Assembly (NCBI GenBank): GCA_002005505.1
Contig: KV908403.1
Location: forward strand, 485,009-549,008
Source: Botryococcus braunii
Taxonomy: Eukaryota > Chlorophyta > Trebouxiophyceae
Length of the DNA: 64,000 nt
Direction of reading: 5' to 3'
Under the pieces are notes generated by a model that saw only the letters and a program-made list of their open reading frames with translations, made no database searches and was not told the origin of the DNA. Made by a program: the position numbers and the translations under genes. Positions 56,311 to 64,000 of this stretch are shown in pieces. Within the stretch, counting starts at the first letter, position 1, and every line of letters begins with the position of its first letter.

Positions 56311-57116
56311 ATTCTAATAACAAGACAAGCGGAAGAGTAAAGAGAGACGTGAGACTCGTGAGACAACGGAAAAGTCGATCTCGAAAGTAAGTCTGATTAC
56401 AAAGAGGCGGATTCTTCCTGATAAGCACAGGCGAAACGCCAAATATAGCCGCACGCGTAATAGCCAATTAATGTCTGCGTGTCTGGACAATGATGGTACG
56501 GTATCGTACGAGTACGCCCTTGACCATAATGAGGTACAAGGATACACTGTTCTTACATTCCCTCCCCTTTGGAACGAAAATGATGGGCAAGGGCCCTTCG
56601 TCATGAATAGCAGATCATGAAGACAGGTCAGAAAGGAAATGGAAATCGTTCTGATCTCAGATAATTAACCCACACACATTGGGTCAACTTTTAGGGCCTT
56701 CCCCTTCCAATAGAAAGTCAACTCTAGGGAAGAACTGTCTATAACTGTAAGCTAATACCAAGGGGCATGGGCTCCAAATCCATATGACTCCCCCATCCCT
56801 TAACATCCAGCCACCGGAAACCACCCCCAACTGGGTGCGAGGATCCTCCTACTTTGTGGGTTAAACGGTGTGGAAGACTCATGATGCAAAGGACCACAGG
56901 TATTAGCCTAAGTAAATGAGAACAGTTAGCTATAAAAATAAGGTACAATGTACCTTATGCTGTACTGTATGCTATACTGCATGATGTACCGCTTTAAGAA
57001 GATGGTTCACACAACCTTATGTCAGGCACAGACACCATGATGCAATACCCTCCCAGGTCCCTCCCCTCCCGGATAACATATGCAAGCTAAGGGATCGCTT
57101 GTTGACTGAAGAAGTG
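56311..57116. other. No gene recognised
   Basis: Sequence between two LTRs. No retrotransposon coding domain was recognised in it; open frames are short. Confidence 0.35.
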
Positions 57117-58493
57117 TGAAAGGTTATGGGCAGAGAGAACACCTGTAAGTCCGCAAAAGGATTTGTCAATGCACTGTAGAGGTTTCGTCAGTCAGACCTC
57201 GACACACCCTTTGCGCGCGACTGATACAGGTTCGACAGGAGCGCCTTCCCTTGCGGCAACCAAAAAGCAAGTGCGACTGTCTCAAACACAAATCAAATAT
57301 GCAATAGCAAGCTTCAACTTGTAGCAAACAGACAGGACTTCCATTCCGTGGCACAGGATTCGGCCAACCAACGAATCGATTACATGGGACAATATTACTG
57401 CTTGCCCTACTGGCACAATCTCATATACGCATAAATTACTTCTCACATCAGCTGGTTTTATAGCATCGTCTCAAACATGTTCTGTGCCGGACCTGAGTCC
57501 GGCACACTCGTTCCCTTGACGACCTAACAGCACAGCTTTGCGACAGTCAGCGAAATATCTAACCAAATAGGAATTATCTCATTAAATCACAACTACATCA
57601 ATACCTGTAAGTCCGCAAAAGGATTTGTCAATGCACTGTAGAGGTTTCGTCAGTCAGACCTCGACACACCTATTGCCCCAAGCATTACGATTTAGCCAGA
57701 GCAATGAGCAACATTGCAAATGCAGTGGTTATCAAATACATCATGCTATTCTATCATCTGTCAAAGTGCCAACGTACCCTTTGCGCGCGACTGATACAGG
57801 TTCGACAGGAGCGCCTTCCCTTGCGGCAACCAAAAAGCAAGTGCGACTGTCTCAAACACAAATCAAATATGCAATAGCAAGCTTCAACTTGTAGCAAACA
57901 GACAGGACTTCCATTCCGTGGCACAGGATTCGGCCAACCAACGAATGACGAGTCTGTCGCCTCCAGCAGTTAAATACCTGACCGTGTTTGGCGCCCAAGG
58001 GACTCGATAAAAGTCGAGTCCCTGAAAGCTTCTCATTCCAAAAAGTCCCTAATTGGTAATCCAATACGGATGATGTGTCCTAGACAAAATACCTAAAGGT
58101 CCCATTTTCTGTACCTAATTAAACACACTGATGTGGCCGCCTAAGAATTAGTTTGACTGACCTCGAAGACGTATTCGAGGTCCCAAAAAACAAGTTCCAC
58201 TGAGTGCCACGATGCTGTGTGAGTCAATGCAAAGTTGTCCAAACCTCTATGTGAAGTTACGTGAGGAAGACTGAGGTCTGTCAAGGAATTATGTCGCTTC
58301 ACAGCCAAGTTCCTAGGACTAGCTGGAAGAAGTATGCAGTAGTTTGCACCTAAGGCCCAACAGTGTTGTGCCGTCCAGGGCAGCCTGGCATGCACGACTG
58401 TTTTGCCTAGGATGAGTCAGAAGAATACCTCTGAATAAGTCCAACAGTAATGCTCCCTAAGTAATTACCTGATCTAGGTCATTACCTACAACA
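57117..58493 (-). mobile_element. Long-form copia 3' LTR (minus strand), 1377 bp
   Basis: Runs on the minus strand from TGTTGTAGG (58493) to CATAACCTTTCA (57117). Contains two identical 170-bp copies of block R2 (57207-57376 and 57777-57946, offset 570) and two copies of block R1 (57142-57208 and 57604-57670). The shared part is about 99% identical to the short LTR at 60343-61149. A polypurine tract precedes it on the minus strand. It carries a GGGACTCGA/TCGAGTCCC stem-loop (57999-58022). Confidence 0.92.
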
Positions 58494-58504
58494 CTTCCCC
58501 TTGG
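58494..58504 (-). other. Polypurine tract of the minus-strand copia element
   Basis: On the minus strand, CCAAGGGGAAG directly precedes the LTR start TGTTG. This is where plus-strand DNA synthesis is primed in LTR retrotransposons. Its position fixes the LTR at 58493 as a 3' LTR. Confidence 0.8.
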
Positions 58505-58754
58505 ACGTTTCAGAGGTCCAGCTATTGTACTACTTCTCAGGCAACGCCCACTGTAGTACATGCTTCTGGGTCAGGCGTGCTTCGGGGGAGTTACTAGTGA
58601 AGGAGGTAGCTAATCTCCTCACCCTCCGCCTTTGCCCGTGGTCACTCGGTCGTGGTGAACACCAGCCGGAAAATAAGACGTCACTCGCGTGAAACGACAC
58701 CAAGTGTATTGCGATGAATCTTGAACAACACAGGGACGAGTGGTAGGTGTGCCT

Positions 58755-60323
58755 CTACACCGTGACCACTCGAAGACCTTCTTGCATATGTGCAGTGGTA
58801 GGTGTGCCTCTATACCGTGAAAGAACCCCTACCGCATGAGCAATATCAGGACGTGTGGTATTAGCTAAATACAGAAGAGAGCCAATCAGCTCACAGTAAC
58901 GATGCCCGGATTCCAAAGCAACCCCAGCCCCATCAATGGGATTGGACTGAGTGGAGTGACTGGTGTGCACAAATGATTTACTCATGGGTGTGTCATAGGC
59001 CCGTGTGTCACCACTAAGTCCAAAACTGTCCACCAATGCATCTATCTTCAGCCCACTACTCATCCACATCAGCTTCCGCTCTCGATCTCGAACAATCTGA
59101 CATCCCAGGAAATCCTTGACTTCCCCAAGATCATGAATAGAAAACTCTTTCCCTATAGTCTCCTTAAAGGCCAATACACGTGGGAGAGCCTTTGACATGA
59201 TCAGCATGTCGTCTACAAAGAGAACCAAATACACAGGATCTTCCCCTGGAACATTTGACACATAGATTCCTGCATCTGACATGCATGCAGTAAATCCATG
59301 TTTAGCCAGTGTGGCATCAAGCGTATGATACCAGGCACGTGGAGCTTGTTTGAGGCCGTACAGAGCCTTACGCAAGCGACACACTTGGGGACCACCATTG
59401 TGAAATCCTGGAGGTTGAGTAACGTAAACCTCTTCCTCCAGATCCCCATTCAAAAAGGCCGTTTTTATATCGAGCTGATGAATTTCCATATCCTCAGCAG
59501 CTGCCTTACACAGAAGAACACGTCGAGCCCCAAAGCTACTGGTGGGTGCGAAGACCTCGTCCACATCAATACCCTGAATTTGACGACATCCTTGTGCAAC
59601 AAGACGAGCTTTGTACCTTATAACATTACCATGGGCATCGACTTTAACAGAATAGATCCAGTGAACTGGGATGACTTTCTTTCCTCTGGGTCTTTCAGTG
59701 TACTCAAAGCACTCATGAGCATCGAGAGAGTTCTTCTCCTCGATCATGGCTTGTTCCCAAAACACCCACTGATCAGACATTCGTGCCTCACGATAGTTAC
59801 TTGGTACAGGAATCTTGCTAAATCTCACTCCTGCAGGACTAGCAAGGCAAGCACGTAGAAATGCAATACTGGCAGGTTCACTGGCATCCCCTCCTGAATC
59901 CGCCGTACGGAACACACATGAAGGCATCTCCCCACTGGGTTCTGCCCCATCTTGCTCATGCAAAATGTCTCTAACAATCCTGGCAGATCCTGCCCATGGA
60001 TTATCTGAGCTCTGCCTTGTGGCAGATGGCAGATTATCAAAGAATGCAACCTTGCCTCTGGATCTCATCTGACCCACTACTCTCCGTGCTTCCTGACTCC
60101 CGCTCTCATCTTCTCTCACAGCAGCAGCAGTTATCATCTCTTCATGTTCACATACCATCTCAGAATGGTCCACTGCGTCATGCACATTGCTAACTCGAAG
60201 TCGAGTTTCACGATCAGATTCACATTTTGCATTAACAAGCCTCCCTACAGCCTCATCACGTACATGCATAGCAACAGCATTGTCATCGCTACACTGATCA
60301 ACAGCACTTGAATCACCCTCCAC
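58755..60323 (-). pseudogene. Copia reverse transcriptase fragment (5' truncated, RNase H missing)
   Basis: Open frame on the minus strand encoding the Ty1/copia reverse transcriptase: VHWIYSVKVDAHG, YKARLVAQG, HQLDIKTAFLNGDLEEEVY, LYGLKQAPRAWY and the catalytic FVDD (Asp residues at 371-372 counted from 60323). The frame stays open upstream to the LTR boundary at 60342, where gag, protease and integrase should lie but do not. It stops soon after SLLYLANTTRPDIAH; the RNase H domain is absent and only about 260 nt separate the stop from the 3' LTR. A 24-bp segment repeated with a 55-bp offset (58741 and 58796) marks a rearrangement at this end. It cannot be autonomous. Confidence 0.9.
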
Positions 60324-60342
60324 TGCAGAGTCAGTGTCAACT

Positions 60343-61149
60343 TGTTGTAGGTAATGACCTAGATCAGGTAATTACTTAGGGAGCATTACTGTTGGACTTA
60401 TTCAGAGGTATTCTTCTGACTCATCCTAGGCAAAACAGTCGTGCATGCCAGGCTGCCCTGGACGGCACAACACTGTTGGGCCTTAGGTGCAAACTACTGC
60501 ATACTTCTTCCAGCTAGTCCTAGGAACTTGGCTGTGAAGCGACATAATTCCTTGACAGACCTCAGTCTTCCTCACGTAACTTCACATAGAGGTTTGGACA
60601 GCTTTGCATTGACTCACACAGCATCGTGGCACTCAGTGGAACTTGTTTTTTGGGACCTCGAATACGTCTTCGAGGTCAGTCAAACTAATTCTTAGGCGGC
60701 CACATCAGTGTGTTTAATTAGGTACAGAAAATGGGACCTTTAGGTATTTTGTCTAGGACACATCATCCGTATTGGATTATAAATTAGGGACTTTTTGGAA
60801 TGAGAAGCTTTCAGGGACTCGACTTTTATCGAGTCCCTTGGGCGCCAAACACGGTCAGGTATTTAACTGCTGGAGGCGACAGACTCGTCATTCGTTGGTT
60901 GGCCGAATCCTGTGCCATGGAATGGAAGTCCTGTCTGTTTGCTACAAGTTGAAGCTTGCTATTGCATATTTGATTTGTGTTTGAGACAGTCGCACTTGCT
61001 TTTTGGTTGCCGCAAGGGAAGGCGCTCCTGTCGAACCTGTATCAGTCGCGCGCAAAGGGTGTGTCGAGGTCTGACTGACGAAACCTCTACAGTGCATTGA
61101 CAAATCCTTTTGCGGACTTACAGGTGTTCTCTCTGCCCATAACCTTTCA
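60343..61149 (+). mobile_element. Short-form copia 5' LTR (plus strand), 807 bp
   Basis: Starts TGTTGTAGG and ends CTTTCA, so TG...CA bounded. Followed two bases later by the primer-binding site, which identifies it as a 5' LTR. It has single copies of R2 and R1. Length 807 equals 1377 minus 570, the spacing of the R2 repeats in the long LTR. Stem-loop GGGACTCGA/TCGAGTCCC with a six-base loop at 60814-60837. Confidence 0.93.
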
Positions 61150-61151
61150 TA

Positions 61152-61164
61152 GGTTATGGGCCCA
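61152..61164 (+). other. Primer-binding site for a half initiator tRNA-Met
   Basis: GGTTATGGGCCCA is complementary to the anticodon arm of initiator tRNA-Met (TGGGCCCATAACC), not to its 3' end. The same internal, half-tRNA priming is known for Drosophila copia. It lies two bases downstream of the LTR. Confidence 0.85.
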
Positions 61165-61302
61165 CCTGCCCATCGAGCTACGCCGAAGCCAAGGTTGCAG
61201 AGTACGAGGAGTCCGCCTTGAATACCTGCTGCACGTCATATCCAGAACGATTCATATCTGCAAAGTGACCCAGACTTGCGGAAACCCATAACCTTTCACA
61301 CA

Positions 61303-63507
61303 ATGACCCAGTCTGCGGAATCATCTCCAATGGACCAGCTGAACCAACAGCCTCCTGTAAGTCTGGGTGGTCAATCCACTGAACAGGAGAAGACAGCACT
61401 CCCAGTGGTTTCGATACTGACAGCCTTACTGCACGAGGACACAACAAAGCCATCAACAACAAATAAGGTAGCCCATCCCTTATTGAAGGATGGGTGGAAT
61501 TTCAAGTCCTGGCTTTATGATCTGACCACTGCAGCTATCCAAAAGGAGTGCACGGAGGCCTTTCAGAAACCCCTTCCTTTCACGAGAGCAAATGCTGCTG
61601 CCATGATGCTGATCACTGGCAGTGTCCCAGTGGAGTGGAGTCCTATGTTGACAATGAAGCCCTCTGCCTTTGATGCCCTGTTATACATAGCCAATAAGTT
61701 CACTGGAGGACACAACAAGTCTGTTAACCGCCAGTGGCTACACACACTCAAAACAGAGCACATGACCAGGGAGGAGACGTTCGAGACATTTGTCATGAAA
61801 AAATTCATACTTTTCCAGAACCTCCTGGACAACTCCCACTCCATTGACCCCGAAGATGTCACTAATGCTATTGTGGATTGTCTCCCCACTGAGCTAGCAC
61901 AATTCAAAGGAGCACTCTATGGGCATTGTTGCGGGCGCTCCTCAGAAGATGTGGTAAAAATCCTGCAGAGCCATGCCTATGGTGCTGGCTTCAATGACCA
62001 GCTCCCTCGACCTCTTCCCAAGGCAGCGGCAGTCCTCCCAAAGTCCCAGGACCCTGAGGCAGACCAGTCAGAGCAAGACAGAAAGAGGTCACGAAAAGTC
62101 AGGTGCTGGGAGTGTGGGAGCCGTGGACACATCAGCAAGGAGTGCACAAAATGGAAAAAGGGTACTGGAGAGGAGCAAGCTGGCGACAGAAGTAAGCATT
62201 CACTGCCAAGTGTTCCCTCTGCATCCAACAGTACCCATGTTCCATGTCCTAAAAACGCAGAAGCCGTTCCTATCTCACTGCCCAGTGTGACGTTTAATGT
62301 ATTACAAAGTGGTGGGATAGGGCACTCGTGCGAGGAATGGCTTGTGGACTCTGGGGCTACTGTCCACCTGGTTAATGACTTTGGTGTATTGCAGAACCCC
62401 ACAGTGTACACAGAACCACGTCAACTGCAGTTGGCTACATCAGAGTCTCATGGTTCCATCATTGCTAGTGGGAGTGTGTGTCTGGTGAATGCAGAAGGGC
62501 AGTTACTGTGGCTCCATAATGTACAATGTGTTCCACAGGCCAGCACAAATCTCTTGTCTGTATCAGCTGGGGTAAGGGATGGTATTCAATTTGTTCCACG
62601 TGAGAATGGGACCTACAGCAGTCTGGTGGGACCCATGGGTTGGGAGTGCAGCATTGTAGAAAGATATGGGTTGTATGTTCTGAGGGGAATTTATCCCACC
62701 AAATATCAGGTGGCTTGTCAAGTGTGTGTGAACCCTATGTCTGCACATCATGCTGCGCACAAACCTGCACATAACTGCAAGTTGCGAAAACTTTGGCATG
62801 AGAGGTTAGGGCATCCTGGGAAGACAGCCACAGAGCGTTTGAGCAGGGAGGAGTTGTGTACTGGGATACCTGTGTCCCTTCTTCCTTGTTCAAAGTGCGA
62901 TACTCACTGTGACCCTTGTGTTCGGGGAAAGCAGTGTAAACCATCTTTCAAGCCAAGTTCACATGAGCCGCCTCGAGTACTGCATCGAATACATGCGGAT
63001 ACGGTTGGTGCCATGTCAACTCCTGGCGTTGAAGGGGAAAAGTTTTCTGTCACAGTAGTGGATGAGTTGTCTAATTTCGTTTCAGTGTTACCAGTCACTA
63101 GCAAGGCTACCATTGCATCTCATTTGACAGACACTATTACATACTGGGAGAGACAGACAGAATCCAAGGTTAAGGCGGTTAGGACTGACAGGGGCACAGA
63201 GTTCTTGAATAAAACGTTTCATGGGTTCTGTACAGAGAATGGCATTCACACTGAGACCTCTGCCGCGTATACTCCACAGCAGAATGGGGTTGCTGAGAGA
63301 ATGAATCGAACATTGAAAGAGAAGGCCAGAACATTGCTGTTGGGTGTTCAGGCAGATGAGAGTCTTTGGGTGGATGCAATGCTTACTGCTGCATATTTAC
63401 ATAATGTGATGCCAGTCTCTGGTCAGGAGAAAACCCCATTTGAAATGTTCACTGGCTCTGTCCTGATCTGTCCCATTTGCGCAAGTGGGGCTGTTTGGCA
63501 TACGTGA
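61303..63507 (+). CDS. Copia Gag-protease-integrase polyprotein, frameshifted near its end
   Basis: Starts at the ATG at 61303, 139 bp after the primer-binding site. Gag region about 50-250 (DGWNFKSWLYDLTTA, TREETFETFVMKKFILFQNL); zinc knuckle CWECGSRGHISKEC at 268-281 (CX2CX4HX4C); retroviral-type aspartic protease with DSGA at 349-352; pre-integrase zinc-finger-like HERLGH...CSKCDTHCDPC; integrase core with D566, D629 and E665, an exact D,D-35-E spacing, and PQQNGVAERMNR around the Glu. The frame breaks near 63460 and ends at 63507, while coding similarity continues in another frame (GCLAYVKHAKH onward) to the window edge, so this copy carries a one-base indel or a sequencing error there. 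Confidence 0.93.
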   Translation: MTQSAESSPMDQLNQQPPVSLGGQSTEQEKTALPVVSILTALLHEDTTKPSTTNKVAHPLLKDGWNFKSWLYDLTTAAIQKECTEAFQKPLPFTRANAAAMMLITGSVPVEWSPMLTMKPSAFDALLYIANKFTGGHNKSVNRQWLHTLKTEHMTREETFETFVMKKFILFQNLLDNSHSIDPEDVTNAIVDCLPTELAQFKGALYGHCCGRSSEDVVKILQSHAYGAGFNDQLPRPLPKAAAVLPKSQDPEADQSEQDRKRSRKVRCWECGSRGHISKECTKWKKGTGEEQAGDRSKHSLPSVPSASNSTHVPCPKNAEAVPISLPSVTFNVLQSGGIGHSCEEWLVDSGATVHLVNDFGVLQNPTVYTEPRQLQLATSESHGSIIASGSVCLVNAEGQLLWLHNVQCVPQASTNLLSVSAGVRDGIQFVPRENGTYSSLVGPMGWECSIVERYGLYVLRGIYPTKYQVACQVCVNPMSAHHAAHKPAHNCKLRKLWHERLGHPGKTATERLSREELCTGIPVSLLPCSKCDTHCDPCVRGKQCKPSFKPSSHEPPRVLHRIHADTVGAMSTPGVEGEKFSVTVVDELSNFVSVLPVTSKATIASHLTDTITYWERQTESKVKAVRTDRGTEFLNKTFHGFCTENGIHTETSAAYTPQQNGVAERMNRTLKEKARTLLLGVQADESLWVDAMLTAAYLHNVMPVSGQEKTPFEMFTGSVLICPICASGAVWHT

Positions 63508-64000
63508 AACATGCCAAACACCAGGTGTCATCTTTGGGTGCACAGTCTGAGGCAGGTATGTTTGTGGGATACTGTCCACACACCAAGGGGTACAAGGTCC
63601 GACTGCCTGGTAGGACAGTGGTGTCTCCGAGTGTACATTTTGTGGAGAGCCAGAGTGGTGCGTCTGCCATTGGGCTGCAAGCTGCTGGGCCCGGTCCTGT
63701 ATCTGCAACCCAGCCTGGATCTAGCCTGGATCCGGACCCAGCCTCACCTCAACCGGGACCCAGCCTGGACCAGGACCTGAATCCTGTGGAATTGGAGACC
63801 CTGCATCCACTGAGCAACAATTCCCATGAGGACAACAGTAGCGAGGACGATGACCCCCCAGCTCGCCCTCAAACTGCCCGACTGCATCCAGACCCCACTG
63901 CACCCCGCGCACCTTGTGCCCCCTCCACGCCCACTGCAGCGCACTCGAGGTGCCCAGGCGCATGCATGCTGCACCAGGCATGGGACCTCTGCACCAACCA
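63475..64000 (+). pseudogene. Continuation of copia pol in a shifted frame (cut by window end)
   Basis: After the frame break, the sequence keeps encoding the end of the integrase region (GMFVGYCPHTKGYKVRLPG, VHFVE) and then a Pro/Asp/Ser/Glu-rich linker (NNSHEDNSSEDDDPPARP), as expected between integrase and reverse transcriptase. The reverse transcriptase and 3' LTR would lie beyond 64000. Confidence 0.8.

Overview
This window is nuclear DNA from a eukaryote with many short spliceosomal introns and a genome crowded with microsatellites and transposable elements. The ribosomal-protein tail of the ubiquitin-L40 gene is closer to plant and green-algal versions than to animal ones. A large, repeat-rich green alga (charophyte or prasinophyte grade) is therefore my best guess, but the lineage is not proven. 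All gene models below were built by hand, by matching open frames to GT-AG or GC-AG splice sites and checking that intron phases agree.

Layout. 1-3500: mostly repeat relics: a GA microsatellite, a degenerate LTR, and a small element with terminal inverted repeats. 4356-7027 (+): an unrecognised gene with an N-terminal hydrophobic segment. 7352-8757 (-): ubiquitin fused to ribosomal protein L40, five exons, 128 aa, complete. 9237-11570: a tandem (A-B)x2 higher-order repeat whose units carry GA/TG microsatellites; one unit is interrupted by a small mobile element with a clear target-site duplication. 14526-17791 (-): a ten-exon CobW/ZNG1-type GTPase metallochaperone that ends in a WW domain. 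20362-28680 (-): an unrecognised multi-exon coiled-coil protein. 30419-33249 (-): DPH7 (diphthamide synthesis). 33884-41820 (+): a Puf6/PUM3-type nucleolar Pumilio protein, divergent from DPH7. 43190-46765: repeats, including four related inverted-repeat elements, each embedded in (TA)n. 48905-52622 (+): an unrecognised secreted protein gene. 55412-64000: Ty1/copia LTR retrotransposon sequence: a decayed LTR, then a minus-strand 3' half (RT plus LTR) abutting a plus-strand 5' half (LTR, primer-binding site, gag-protease-integrase).

How the genes relate. Ubiquitin-L40, DPH7 and Puf6/PUM3 all serve the translation machinery: a 60S subunit protein, an eEF2 modification enzyme and a 60S assembly factor. 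DPH7 and PUM3 start codons lie about 0.6 kb apart, head to head. I see no operon-like logic; these are ordinary eukaryotic neighbours.

Most notable: the array of four (TA)n-embedded elements, whose internal and terminal motifs change together from element to element; the copia LTR pair whose length difference is exactly explained by one deletion between 170-bp direct repeats; the CobW-WW fusion; and a small mobile element that appears to carry a GA microsatellite as its tail.
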